A stretch of DNA of 64,000 bases from Ilyobacter_A sp963675185 (lineage in GTDB: Bacteria; Fusobacteriota; Fusobacteriia; Fusobacteriales; Fusobacteriaceae), in assembly GCA_963675185.2 (NCBI GenBank), contig CAXXOH010000003.1, positions 1,364,001 to 1,428,000 of the forward strand. The letters are read 5' to 3'. The position numbers were made by a program, and so were the translations under genes. Under the pieces are notes generated by a model. It searched no databases and was not told the origin of the DNA. It saw nothing but the letters and a program-made list of their open reading frames with translations. Of the stretch, positions 25,809 through 34,779 are shown one piece after another (the first letter of the stretch is position 1; every line of letters begins with the position of its first letter).

Positions 25809-26777
25809 ATGGATTTGAGAAAATATATTGATGGTGAAATAAGCAGGAGCGAAGCCATTGAACTTACAAAGTTGAAAGGTGCTAGACTCATGGAACTCCT
25901 AGCTGTGGCAAACGAAGTCAGGGAAAAATATTGCGGGAATGAAATAGCTCTTTGTACCATTACGAATGCCAGGTCTGGCAGGTGTGAGGAGGACTGCAAA
26001 TTTTGCGCCCAGTCCGCACACTACAACACCAACATAGAGAGCTATGATTTGAAAGATGAGGATACCTTAAAACGTGAGTATAGGATGTCCAAAGAGTTCG
26101 GAGCGGGTAAATTTGGTGTGGTTACCAGCGGTAGATCTATAAAAAAGGGCTCGCAAGAGTTTGAAAGGATAAAAAACTTTATAAGAGAAGCTTCGGAAAG
26201 TGGAGAGGGAGTAGACCTCTGTGCTTCTATAGGGCTCTTAAGCTACAATGAGATAATGGAGCTCAAAGAGGTAGGTTTGACTAGGATACACAATAACCTG
26301 CAAACCTCAATTGCTTCATATGAAAAAATAGTGGCCACTACCCATAGGGTAGAGGACAGGATAGAAACCATAAAAAATGCTGTCAGGGCCGGTATAAACG
26401 TGTGCAGCGGCGGTATAATAGGCATGGGGGAAAGCTGGGAAGACAGGATAGATATGGCATTTACCCTTAAGGAACTCGGGGTGGACAGCATACCGCTGAA
26501 TGTATTGAACCCTATACCTGGAACGCCGCACGGCGACAGAGAAAAGCTGTCTGCTGACGAGATACTCAAGACGATAGCAATATACAGGATAATAAACAAG
26601 GATAAGGTCATAAAGATTGCCGCAGGCAGAGAAACTATACTAAAGGACTTCATGGGGATGGCTTTTATGAGCGGAGGAAACGGCATGCTCGTGGGCGGAT
26701 ACCTGACAGTAAGGGGCAGAAGCGTAGAAGAGGATTTAAAATTCGTTGACAATATAAAAAAAATGTGGGAAAAGTAG
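25809..26777 (+). CDS. bioB: Biotin synthase (radical SAM)
   Basis: BioB inserts sulfur into dethiobiotin. The 322-residue protein has the radical-SAM CxxxCxxC cluster motif at residues 59, 63 and 66 (RCEEDCKFCAQS), followed by AHYNT, the NLQTS segment and the conserved YLTV(R)GR near the C-terminus. RARTSRC-type context (NARSGRC) is slightly varied. Next to bioF it forms a partial biotin pathway; bioA and bioD are not in the window. The nearby AccB-like protein cannot carry biotin, so the end user must be another carboxylase or decarboxylase carrier. Confidence 0.95.
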   Translation: MDLRKYIDGEISRSEAIELTKLKGARLMELLAVANEVREKYCGNEIALCTITNARSGRCEEDCKFCAQSAHYNTNIESYDLKDEDTLKREYRMSKEFGAGKFGVVTSGRSIKKGSQEFERIKNFIREASESGEGVDLCASIGLLSYNEIMELKEVGLTRIHNNLQTSIASYEKIVATTHRVEDRIETIKNAVRAGINVCSGGIIGMGESWEDRIDMAFTLKELGVDSIPLNVLNPIPGTPHGDREKLSADEILKTIAIYRIINKDKVIKIAAGRETILKDFMGMAFMSGGNGMLVGGYLTVRGRSVEEDLKFVDNIKKMWEK

Positions 26778-26797
26778 GGGAAACCCTGCTTTTTTTA
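26773..26797 (+). terminator. Intrinsic terminator after bioB
   Basis: AGTAGGG and CCCTGCT form a 7-bp stem with a GAAA tetraloop, overlapping the bioB stop, and are followed by about eight Ts. Confidence 0.8.
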
Positions 26798-26873
26798 TGT
26801 TAAAATAGAGTATAGACGCCTAATGATTTATTGTTTTTATAATTGGGTTCCTATTTTTTCTAAGGGGGAGAGC

Positions 26874-28034
26874 ATGGATTTTTTTAAACTGGAATTAGAA
26901 GATTTGAAGTCAAAAGGACTTTTCAGGAGTATAAAGAATATAGAGAGAATAGAGGGGAAATACATATACATAGAGGGCAAGAAGTACCTAGACCTTTCAT
27001 CTAGCAATTATCTCGGGCTGAGGGATGATCCAAGGATTAAAGAAGAGGTCAAAAGGGCGGTAGATTTGTACGGCTTTGGAAGCGGCGCCAGCAGGCTGGT
27101 GTGCGGCACAGCGGATGTGTACAGGAAACTGGAAGATTTTCTGAGAGCTGAGAAAAAGCAGGAGGCAGCTTTGTTTTTCAACAGCGGATACGATGCAAAT
27201 CTTGGTGTAATAAGCTGCATAATGGGTAAAAACGACGTGATATTCTGCGATAAACTAAATCACGCCAGCATATACGACGGGATCTCACTTAGCGGGGCAA
27301 AGCTCGTGAGGTATAAGCACAACGATATAGAGGATTTGAAGAAAAAGCTGATGGAGCATAAAATAGGCTGTGAGAAGGCCATGATAGTTACCGACACCCT
27401 TTTCAGTATGGACGGAGACCTGGCCAAGCTGAAAGAGCTAGTCGATCTAAAAGAGGAACACGGGGCGATACTGATGATAGACGAGGCTCACGCAGGCGGG
27501 GTTTTTGGGAAAAGTGGGATGGGTCTTGCTGAACTAGAAGACCTACTAGAAAAAGTAGACATAAACATGGGGACCTTTTCGAAGGCTTACGGCGGCCAGG
27601 GTGCTTATATATGTGCTTCTAAAATAATAATAGAATACCTTGTAAACAAGACAAGGAGCCTTATTTACACCACAGCCATACCGCCTGCAGTTGCTGCCGG
27701 CAATTTGGAGGCGATGAGGATAGCCAGAGACGAGAAGTGGAGAAGGGAGAAGCTTCTGGAACTGGCGGGATACCTCAGGGAGTGCCTGAGAAAACTGGGA
27801 TTAAATACCATGGAAACCAAGAGCCAGATAATCCCGGTAGTGTGTGACAGTAACGAGAAGGCATTGGAGTTAAGCCGAGAGCTGTACAGAAGGGGAATAT
27901 TTGTACCTGCAATAAGAAAGCCAACCGTTACGAAACCGAGGCTCAGAGTGTCTCTAGGCGCACTCCTGGACAAGGGGGATATAGACTTTTTCGTAGAGGA
28001 GCTTAAAGAGGCAATTTCTAAAATAGACCAGTGA
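26874..28034 (+). CDS. bioF: 8-amino-7-oxononanoate synthase (alpha-oxoamine synthase family)
   Basis: BioF condenses pimeloyl-ACP or pimeloyl-CoA with alanine, using PLP. The 386-residue protein has LSSSNYLGL, GFGSGASRLVCGT, FCDKLNHASIYDG and the DEAHAGGVFG Asp/His pair. The PLP-binding lysine lies in TFSKAYGGQG near residue 237. The related glycine C-acetyltransferase (Kbl) is a possible alternative, but the neighbouring bioB supports BioF. ATG at 26874 follows AAGGGGGAG; an in-frame ATG at 26823 lacks a ribosome-binding site and adds a non-homologous leader. Confidence 0.88.
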   Translation: MDFFKLELEDLKSKGLFRSIKNIERIEGKYIYIEGKKYLDLSSSNYLGLRDDPRIKEEVKRAVDLYGFGSGASRLVCGTADVYRKLEDFLRAEKKQEAALFFNSGYDANLGVISCIMGKNDVIFCDKLNHASIYDGISLSGAKLVRYKHNDIEDLKKKLMEHKIGCEKAMIVTDTLFSMDGDLAKLKELVDLKEEHGAILMIDEAHAGGVFGKSGMGLAELEDLLEKVDINMGTFSKAYGGQGAYICASKIIIEYLVNKTRSLIYTTAIPPAVAAGNLEAMRIARDEKWRREKLLELAGYLRECLRKLGLNTMETKSQIIPVVCDSNEKALELSRELYRRGIFVPAIRKPTVTKPRLRVSLGALLDKGDIDFFVEELKEAISKIDQ

Positions 28035-28091
28035 ACCAGATAATTATTTTTTCAGAAGAATCTTACAAAGATTTTTCAGGGGGTGATGTGC

Positions 28092-28346
28092 ATGATGCCT
28101 ATTCAAGAACTTTTCAATAAGATCAAATGGGACAGGGAGTTTGGAAAGGGGTATTTTGAGGTTGGCTATTATGACAGGGTGATAGAAGATATAGTCATAG
28201 TGGGATTTAAAGAACTTCACATGGAGGAAGGGGATCATTTTTTATTTGAGATTACCGACCATGACGGGGTGGTGCACAGCATCCCTTTTCACCGCGTTAG
28301 AAAGGTGTATAAAGACGGGCGGATCATATGGGAAAGAAAAGGCTGA
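28092..28346 (+). CDS. DUF504/UPF0248-family small protein
   Basis: The 84-residue protein matches the DUF504 pattern: MPIQELFNKIKWDREF, then VGYYDRVIEDIV, and the strongly conserved SIPFHRVRKVYKDGRIIW. Members are most familiar from archaea and are sometimes associated with RNA repair or tRNA genes; the function is not known. Several ATGs in a row make the exact start uncertain; the ATG eight bases after GGGGG was chosen. Confidence 0.78.
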   Translation: MMPIQELFNKIKWDREFGKGYFEVGYYDRVIEDIVIVGFKELHMEEGDHFLFEITDHDGVVHSIPFHRVRKVYKDGRIIWERKG

Positions 28347-28438
28347 GGTCATATTTATTGAACTGGTTTATAAATTTATAGTTATGTAGATTTTATAGGG
28401 GGCGGATAGCGTTAAGCTTTGGGATAAGGGGGGGATTT

Positions 28439-29965
28439 ATGCTTTCGAGGGTTATGAGTGCTACTTTTTTAGGGGTGGATTCTTACGTAATAGAGGTAGA
28501 GGTGGACACTGCAAATGGCCTGCCGATTTTTAATATAGTGGGCCTTCCAGATGCTGCAATAAGTGAGAGCAAGGAGAGAGTGCGGGCTGCGATAAAAAAT
28601 TCTGGTTATGAGGTTTTTCCGAGGAGGATAACTGTAAATTTATCCCCGGCCGGGGTAAGAAAAGAGGGGTCTGCTTTTGACCTACCAATAGCAATAGGAA
28701 TGCTTTCCTCTTTTGGTTTTTTTAATGAGAACAGTGACGCAGAATTTAGAAAAAGGATGGAGAGTTATCTTGTTATCGGAGAACTGTCGCTTAGCGGGGA
28801 GGTAAAAAGAACTAAAGGTGTCATAAATGCAGCCCTTTGTGCAAAGGAACATGGTTTTCTGGGGGTGCTTGTACCGGATGAAAACTTTAGTGAGGCGAGC
28901 ATAGTAGACGATGTAGAGATAGTAGGTGTAAAAAATCTGGCTGAGGCAGCTGAATTTTTGACTTCGGGGAAGAAGAGGTGCTGCCAGGACCAGCCTGAAC
29001 TTTCACATGGCGAGCCAAGTTATCCCGATTTTTCAGATGTAAAGGGGCAGAGTTTTGCCAAGAGAGGGATGGAGATAGCCGCTGCCGGTGGGCACAACAT
29101 TTTTATGATGGGAAGCCCAGGTTCTGGTAAATCCATGCTCGCCAAAAGGCTTCCAGGTATAATGCCTGGGCTGAACCAGAGAGAGATTATAGAAACGACA
29201 AAAATATACAGCAGCGCTGGGCTACTTGACGAGGAATTGCCGATTATAAGGAGCAGGCCTTTTAGGAGTCCACACCACAGTGCTTCGGACATAGCCCTTG
29301 TAGGTGGAGGCAAGAGCCCGAAACCCGGGGAGATTTCCCTGGCACATAACGGGGTGCTTTTTTTGGATGAGGTGGGGGAATTTTCCAGGAGGGTATTGGA
29401 GACACTCAGGCAGCCTCTAGAAGACGGAAAAATAAGCATAAGCAAGGCGAACTATAAGGTAGATTTTCCATCAGAGTTCATACTTGTCTTGGCAAGCAAC
29501 CCTTGCAAGTGTGGATATTTATTCGAAATGCACTCCAGCAAAAGGTGCACCTGCACCCAAAGTGAAGTAAAGAACTATATGAAAAAGATATCCGGCCCCA
29601 TACTTGATAGAGTTGACTTGTACGTGGAAATGAGAAGGGTACCCCAGGAAGAACTTTTGAAGTACGAGAAAGGGGATAGCTCTTCAGCTATAAAAGAGAG
29701 GGTGGAGGCCGCCAGGGGGCTACAGAATAGGAGATACGATGGGATGTATACAAACTCTAATATACCTCAAAAATATATAAAGGAGTACTGTAAGCTAGAT
29801 GCAGAAAGCAGAGAACTTTTAAAAAGTGCAGGGGAAAACTTGGGGCTTTCTGCAAGGGCATTTGACAAGATACTCAGGGTGGCTAGAACCATAGCAGACC
29901 TGGAAGGTAGTGTTGATATGAAAAGTACCCATGTAATGGAGGCTATATCCTTCAGAAAGAAGTAG
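28439..29965 (+). CDS. comM: YifB/ComM-type AAA+ Mg-chelatase-like ATPase
   Basis: ComM is a hexameric helicase that aids integration of homologous DNA during natural transformation. The 508-residue protein has the N-terminal S5-like domain (GLPIFNIVGLPDAAISESKERVRAAI). The AAA+ core contains Walker A GSPGSGKSMLAKRLPG near residue 225 and Walker B VLFLDEVGEF. A zinc-ribbon-like cysteine set (CKCGY, CTC) and a C-terminal domain follow. The start codon follows GGGGGG. No other competence genes are in the window. Confidence 0.93.
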   Translation: MLSRVMSATFLGVDSYVIEVEVDTANGLPIFNIVGLPDAAISESKERVRAAIKNSGYEVFPRRITVNLSPAGVRKEGSAFDLPIAIGMLSSFGFFNENSDAEFRKRMESYLVIGELSLSGEVKRTKGVINAALCAKEHGFLGVLVPDENFSEASIVDDVEIVGVKNLAEAAEFLTSGKKRCCQDQPELSHGEPSYPDFSDVKGQSFAKRGMEIAAAGGHNIFMMGSPGSGKSMLAKRLPGIMPGLNQREIIETTKIYSSAGLLDEELPIIRSRPFRSPHHSASDIALVGGGKSPKPGEISLAHNGVLFLDEVGEFSRRVLETLRQPLEDGKISISKANYKVDFPSEFILVLASNPCKCGYLFEMHSSKRCTCTQSEVKNYMKKISGPILDRVDLYVEMRRVPQEELLKYEKGDSSSAIKERVEAARGLQNRRYDGMYTNSNIPQKYIKEYCKLDAESRELLKSAGENLGLSARAFDKILRVARTIADLEGSVDMKSTHVMEAISFRKK

Positions 29966-30030
29966 ATAGATGAAAGGGCGGAGAAAATTCTTGTTTTTCA
30001 AATTTCTGCTCTATCCACGGAGGGAAAAGT

Positions 30031-30600
30031 ATGAGTAAATTTAAGAAAATAGAAACAGGTATTAAGGGATTGGTAATAATTGAGCCGACCATTTTTGGTG
30101 ACCAAAGAGGATTTTTTATGGAGTCGTACAATAAAAGAGAATTTGATAAAATAGGATTAAATGTGGAGTTTGTACAGGACAACCATTCGAAGTCGAAAAA
30201 AGCTGTTTTGAGGGGGATGCATTTTCAAGAAAAAAAACCCCAAGGAAAGCTTGTAAGGGTAACACGTGGAAGTGTGTGGGATGTGGCAGTTGACATGAGA
30301 AAAGAGAGCTCAACTTTTGGGAGCTGGTACGGAGTTATATTGAGTGAAGAAAACAAAAAAATGTTTTATGTTCCTGAGGGATTTGCACACGGTTTTTTGA
30401 CATTAGAAGAGGGGACTGAGTTTCAATATAAATGCACTGACTTCTATTATCCGGAGCATGAAGCTGGAGTAAGATGGGATGATACTGATATATGTATAGA
30501 GTGGCCCTTAGAAAAGTATGGAATCAACAGAGGGGAGCTTGTTCTTTCCGAAAAAGATGCTAAACTTCCTGGATTAATGGAATATTTTGCGGGAAAGTAA
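30031..30600 (+). CDS. rfbC: dTDP-4-dehydrorhamnose 3,5-epimerase
   Basis: This is the third step of dTDP-L-rhamnose synthesis. The 189-residue cupin-type protein has FGDQRGFFMESYNKREF, FVQDNHSKSKKAVLRGMHFQ (the active-site His in RGMHFQ) and FYVPEGFAHGFLTLEE. A GGAGGG ribosome-binding site precedes the ATG. It is separated from rfbD by about 230 bases that hold a copy of the intergenic repeat family, so the operon may have been interrupted. rfbA is not present in the window. Confidence 0.94.
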   Translation: MSKFKKIETGIKGLVIIEPTIFGDQRGFFMESYNKREFDKIGLNVEFVQDNHSKSKKAVLRGMHFQEKKPQGKLVRVTRGSVWDVAVDMRKESSTFGSWYGVILSEENKKMFYVPEGFAHGFLTLEEGTEFQYKCTDFYYPEHEAGVRWDDTDICIEWPLEKYGINRGELVLSEKDAKLPGLMEYFAGK

Positions 30601-30604
30601 CACG

Positions 30605-30815
30605 GTCAAGTTGAAGTCTAGAGATAATGAAAAACATTTGTTTTGGTCGCGAATATATATGAATAAAAAATTAAATAAATAATATTTTGGACACAGAGTT
30701 GCATAGGTTTCACAGAGGAAGATCTCTGTACGGTTCATGTTTGAAACCTCTGAGAAACTTTATGGGTAAAAAAGACTGTAAATAGATTTAATGCCATAAA
30801 TTTTACGTAAGATAA
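30605..30815 (+). repeat. A/B-family intergenic repeat, degenerate copy between rfbC and rfbD
   Basis: A weak A module (GGTCGCGAATATATATGAAT) is followed by B (GGACACAGAGTTGCATAGG, TTTCACAGAGG). Then B' follows (TCATGTTTGAAACCTCTGAG). A' is missing. This is the first member of the repeat family when reading from the left. Confidence 0.75.
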
Positions 30816-30831
30816 TTGAAAGGGGAGTTTG

Positions 30832-31686
30832 GTGGTATTAATAACTGGGGCAAACGGGCAGCTGGGAACAGAATTTAAAAGATTGTTCGATAAAATTGGA
30901 GTACTTTATATTTCAACAAGCCATAAAGAGCTGGATATAAAAAACCCTAAAGAGATAAAAGCGTTTTTGAACGGTAAAGGCGTTGATATAATTATTAACT
31001 GTGCTGCTTATAATGCGGTGGATAAAGCTGAAGAAGAAGTGGAAGAATGTACGCTTTTAAACAGGGATGCTCCAAAGCATCTAGCTGAAGCGGCAAAAGA
31101 GATTGGTGCGGTGTACGCAACTTATTCCACCGACTTTGTGTTTGATGGAGAAAAAAATGAGCCGTACACAGAAGAAGATGCCCCTAATCCTCTTTCGGTG
31201 TACTCTAGGACAAAATATGAGGGTGAGCAAAAAGTTTTGTCTTTATATGACAAGGTTTTTATAATAAGAACTTCGTGGATGTTTGGGGTTGGAGGAAATA
31301 ATTTTATTAAAATGGTTATAAATTGGAGTAAAACTAGAAATCAACTTAATATAGTAGATGACCAGGTTTCTGCGCCTACCTACTCCAAGGACCTTGCAGA
31401 GTTTAGTTGGGAACTCATTCAAAGCGGGGAATATGGACTTTACCACCTGTCGAACAACGGGGAGTGCAGTAAATACGACCAGGCACGCTATGTGCTTCAA
31501 AAAATAGGGTGGCAAGGAGAGCTGGTCAGGGCCAAAACTGAGGATTTTAATCTTCCTGCTAGAAGGGCTAAATATTCAAAACTTTACAGCGGTAAAGCTG
31601 AGAAAGTAACAGGAAAAGAGCTGCCTGATTGGAAAGACGCAATAGATAGATTTTTAGAAGAGATGAAGTGTATGGGGGAACTTTAG
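30832..31686 (+). CDS. rfbD: dTDP-4-dehydrorhamnose reductase
   Basis: The last step of dTDP-L-rhamnose synthesis, an NAD(P)H-dependent short-chain reductase. The glycine motif LITGANGQLG lies at the N-terminus, NCAAYNAVDKAE and STDFVFDG follow, and the catalytic YxxxK lies in YSRTKYEGE. A GTG start at 30832 gives the usual MxLITGANGQLG beginning, with AGGGGAG just upstream; a TTG one codon earlier is the alternative. The stop is directly followed by the rfbB ATG, so the two are co-translated. Confidence 0.93.
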   Translation: MVLITGANGQLGTEFKRLFDKIGVLYISTSHKELDIKNPKEIKAFLNGKGVDIIINCAAYNAVDKAEEEVEECTLLNRDAPKHLAEAAKEIGAVYATYSTDFVFDGEKNEPYTEEDAPNPLSVYSRTKYEGEQKVLSLYDKVFIIRTSWMFGVGGNNFIKMVINWSKTRNQLNIVDDQVSAPTYSKDLAEFSWELIQSGEYGLYHLSNNGECSKYDQARYVLQKIGWQGELVRAKTEDFNLPARRAKYSKLYSGKAEKVTGKELPDWKDAIDRFLEEMKCMGEL

Positions 31687-32856
31687 ATGAGGACATATTT
31701 GGTTACTGGAGCAGCGGGCTTCATAGGAGCTAATTTTGTAAAATATATGCTCAATAAATACGGTAATAAAAATAAAATAGTGGTGTTGGACGCCTTGACT
31801 TATGCAGGCAAGCTCGGCACGATAAAAGATGAGATAGAGGACAAAAAGCTAGAGTTTGTGTACGGTGATATATGCGATAAAAAACTAGTAGAAAGCATTT
31901 TTGAAAAATACAACTTTGATTATATTGTGAACTTTGCAGCGGAGTCCCACGTGGACAGAAGCATAAAAAATCCCCAGATATTTTTGGAGACAAATATTCT
32001 CGGCACTCAAAACCTTTTGGATGTCGCTAAAAACAGCTGGACAGTTGGAAAAGACGAGAGTGGATATCCGGTTTATATGGCTGGTAAAAAATATTTACAG
32101 GTTTCAACAGATGAGGTTTACGGATCGCTCGCCAAGGATTACAGCGAACCCAAAGAACTTATAATTAAAAATGAAAAATTGAGGCTGTTAGTAAAAGACA
32201 GGGGAGAAATTTTAACATATGGCAGCAGCTATTTCTTAGAAGAAACGCCGCTCGATCCAAGGTCGCCATACTCTGCATCAAAAGCTGGTGCCGATATGAT
32301 AGTTAGGGCGTATGGCGAAACATACAAGCTGCCTATTAATATAACCAGATGTTCTAATAATTACGGGCCATACCAATTTCCAGAAAAGCTCATACCCCTT
32401 ATGATAAAAAATGTATTGGAAGGGAAAAAACTTCCCGTCTACGGAGACGGGAGAAATGTCAGAGACTGGCTGTATGTGGAAGACCATGCAAAAGCTATAG
32501 ATATTGTGTTGAATAGGGGAGAAGCTGGAGAAGTCTATAATGTTGGAGGGTACAACGAAAAGGAAAATATAAATATAGTAAAGTTCATAATCGATACAAT
32601 TGCAAAGATTATGAGGGATGGAAGCCAGTGTAAGAGGGTACTGAAAACTGATATAGAAAATATCAATTATAGCCTAATTACATATGTGGACGACAGGCTC
32701 GGGCATGACATTAGGTATGCCATAGATCCTACAAAAATAGCGACAGAGCTCGGATGGTACCCTGAAACTTCCTTTGTAGAGGGAATAGAAAAGACTATTA
32801 GGTGGTATCTCAGGAACTGGGATTGGGTAGAAGAGGTAATTGGTGGGAATTATTAA
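31687..32856 (+). CDS. rfbB: dTDP-glucose 4,6-dehydratase
   Basis: RfbB oxidises and dehydrates dTDP-glucose. The 389-residue protein has the Rossmann motif VTGAAGFIGANF, the STDEVYG catalytic segment and YSASKAGADM (Tyr/Lys pair), plus SNNYGPYQFPEKLIPLM. It is some 40 residues longer than the common form because of inserts near YPVYMAGKKY and around KNEKLRLLVKDRGEILTYG. Such a longer form is known in some clostridia and fusobacteria (recalled, not checked). The start codon abuts the rfbD stop. Confidence 0.94.
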   Translation: MRTYLVTGAAGFIGANFVKYMLNKYGNKNKIVVLDALTYAGKLGTIKDEIEDKKLEFVYGDICDKKLVESIFEKYNFDYIVNFAAESHVDRSIKNPQIFLETNILGTQNLLDVAKNSWTVGKDESGYPVYMAGKKYLQVSTDEVYGSLAKDYSEPKELIIKNEKLRLLVKDRGEILTYGSSYFLEETPLDPRSPYSASKAGADMIVRAYGETYKLPINITRCSNNYGPYQFPEKLIPLMIKNVLEGKKLPVYGDGRNVRDWLYVEDHAKAIDIVLNRGEAGEVYNVGGYNEKENINIVKFIIDTIAKIMRDGSQCKRVLKTDIENINYSLITYVDDRLGHDIRYAIDPTKIATELGWYPETSFVEGIEKTIRWYLRNWDWVEEVIGGNY

Positions 32857-32926
32857 AAGTATTATTGAAATATATGTATTAGAAAAGCTCAGAAATCGCA
32901 ATTGGTTATGCGTAAGGTAAAAAAAC

Positions 32927-32955
32927 TTGACAGAATGGGTTATAGATGGTTTAAT
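32927..32955 (+). promoter_or_regulatory. Promoter of mntP
   Basis: TTGACA and TTTAAT are separated by 17 bases. The predicted start near 32962 lies after the ATG at 32958, which supports the later ATG at 32985 as the true start. Confidence 0.6.
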
Positions 32956-32984
32956 TTATGAAAAAAATGGGAGTTGGAAATGTT

Positions 32985-33551
32985 ATGAGTACTGGAGTTG
33001 TTTTTCTTATAGCTATAGGGCTTGCTATGGATGCCTTTGCAGTCTCCATAAGTGAAGGTGTGGCCATAAAGAGGATGCATGTGAAGCATGCCATTTTAAG
33101 GGGAGTTTTCTTTGGTGGATTCCAGGCTTTGATGCCGCTTATAGGCTGGGTTCTTGGAAAGGCAGTTTACGGTGTTGTGGAGCCTTATAAAAATTGGATC
33201 AGTTTTTTGCTGCTTGCCTTTGTAGGTGGCAAAATGATATTTGAAGCATTTGAGGAAGAAAAGTGTGAAGAAAAGGGAGTATGCAACCTGATGACGAATC
33301 TGACAATCCTGGCAATTGCTACCAGTATAGATGCGCTTGCAATTGGGTTTTCGTTTTCGTTTTTAAATGTAGGCATAGGTTTTGCGGCATTTGTGATAGG
33401 AGGGGTGACCTTTTTGATATCTTTCGGCGGAGTCTACCTGGGAAACAAGATAGGGGAACATCTAAACTACAAGGCTGAGTTTTTGGGTGGCGGGATACTC
33501 ATACTTATGTCGCTCAAAGTACTGTTTACAGAGATAATCAAGGTTTTTTAA
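32985..33551 (+). CDS. mntP: Manganese efflux pump MntP
   Basis: The 188-residue inner-membrane protein has six hydrophobic segments in two repeats, each with the Asp-containing motif of the family: AIGLAMDAFAVSISEG in the first half and AIATSIDALAIGFSFSF in the second. It exports Mn2+. The start at 32985 was chosen because the predicted promoter would place the transcript start after an upstream in-frame ATG at 32958. The leader is too short for the yybP-ykoY manganese riboswitch. A strong terminator follows. Confidence 0.9.
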   Translation: MSTGVVFLIAIGLAMDAFAVSISEGVAIKRMHVKHAILRGVFFGGFQALMPLIGWVLGKAVYGVVEPYKNWISFLLLAFVGGKMIFEAFEEEKCEEKGVCNLMTNLTILAIATSIDALAIGFSFSFLNVGIGFAAFVIGGVTFLISFGGVYLGNKIGEHLNYKAEFLGGGILILMSLKVLFTEIIKVF

Positions 33552-33576
33552 GGCAGATAGGTTCTGCCTTTTTTAT
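33550..33576 (+). terminator. Intrinsic terminator after mntP
   Basis: AAGGCAGA and TCTGCCTT form an 8-bp stem with a TAGGT loop, followed by a T run. Confidence 0.88.
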
Positions 33577-33649
33577 TGTAAAAAATTAGTGGATGTGTTA
33601 GTATATAATAATTGATTTTAAATTTTTTTAAATTTCTAAGAGGTGTTGT

Positions 33650-34726
33650 ATGGAAAACTGGTTGGAGATAAATTTGGACAGTTTAAGGAATAACTACAGA
33701 TATATAAAAGCAAAATCCGGCACTAAAATAATCTCGGTTATAAAGGCTGATGGATACGGTATGGGTAGCTTTGAGATAGCCAGAGAACTTGAGAGACTCG
33801 GGACAGACATGTTCGCAGTGGCATTTTTCAAGGAAGCGGAGGAGCTGAGGAAAGAGGGAATAGAAAAAGAGATACTTATCTTCAATTATATATCACCAGA
33901 AAACCTTTCTAAATGCCTGGGGAAAAATTATATACTCACAATTTATTCCATTGAGCAGTTGAAAAATTATATCTTAGAGCTTGGTGAAAACCTGAAGGAG
34001 ATTAAATTTCATTTAAAGGTGAATACCGGTATGAACAGGCTGGGCATAGACTTTTGCGAAATAGTGGAGATAGAGAAACTGATAAGAGAGAACGGTATAC
34101 AGGCCGACGGAATATACTCTCACTTTGCCGATGCAGAAGAAGATGAAGTTTTTACAGAGGCGCAGTGCGAAAAACTAGAAAAATACATCCATGAATTTGA
34201 GAAGCTTGGGGTAAACTTTAAGGTGAAACATATGGCCAACAGCACGGCCAGCTTGAAATACGACAGGTATTATTTCGATTATGTAAGAGTTGGCATGCTC
34301 CTTTATGGATTACAGCCTGTGTCAGAGTATGATGACAATATAGAAGGGATCTTCAGCTGGAAGGCCAGGATATCAAACACCAGATATGTAGGTGCCGGAG
34401 AGAGAATTTCTTATGGGAAGAAAGAGACCAGTGAAAAAATGAAGGTAGCCTGCATACCGGTTGGTTACGCCCACGGATATATGAGGCAGCTTTCAGATAA
34501 GGGGTATGTGAACTATAAAAATGTAAGGTGTCCTGTCATAGGGAAGGTATGCATGGACCAGCTGATAATAGACGTAAGCGGTGTAGAAGATGTAAGTATA
34601 GGGGACGAAGTGGTGCTTTTGGGAGAGGGGATAAGCGCAGAAGAGCTGGCGGAGCTTTCCGGGAGCATAGCAGACGATATAATATGTAAGATAAGCAGCA
34701 GGATAGAGAGGGTTGTAATAAAGTAG
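33650..34726 (+). CDS. alr: Alanine racemase
   Basis: Alr makes D-alanine for peptidoglycan. The 358-residue PLP enzyme has its Schiff-base lysine at residue 32 in VIKADGYGMG, HLKVNTGMNRLG in the TIM barrel and the second catalytic Tyr in GERISYGKKE near residue 254. PVIGKVCMDQLIIDV is the conserved C-terminal segment. AGAGGTG lies before the ATG. The gene converges on the mannitol operon across a long inverted repeat. Confidence 0.94.
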   Translation: MENWLEINLDSLRNNYRYIKAKSGTKIISVIKADGYGMGSFEIARELERLGTDMFAVAFFKEAEELRKEGIEKEILIFNYISPENLSKCLGKNYILTIYSIEQLKNYILELGENLKEIKFHLKVNTGMNRLGIDFCEIVEIEKLIRENGIQADGIYSHFADAEEDEVFTEAQCEKLEKYIHEFEKLGVNFKVKHMANSTASLKYDRYYFDYVRVGMLLYGLQPVSEYDDNIEGIFSWKARISNTRYVGAGERISYGKKETSEKMKVACIPVGYAHGYMRQLSDKGYVNYKNVRCPVIGKVCMDQLIIDVSGVEDVSIGDEVVLLGEGISAEELAELSGSIADDIICKISSRIERVVIK

Positions 34727-34759
34727 AAGAAGGGCAGGAATAATTCCTGCCCTTCTTCT
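34725..34759. terminator. Long hairpin between convergent alr and mtlD
   Basis: A perfect 16-bp inverted repeat (AGAAGAAGGGCAGGAA and complement, TAA loop) starts at the alr stop. There is no clean T run on either side, but position and stem strength suggest bidirectional termination. Confidence 0.7.
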
Positions 34760-34779
34760 GTTAAAAAACAATTTTTGTT

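Noticed and set aside
32860..32984. yybP-ykoY manganese riboswitch before mntP
   Set aside because: The predicted leader is only about 20 nt and lacks the conserved loops.
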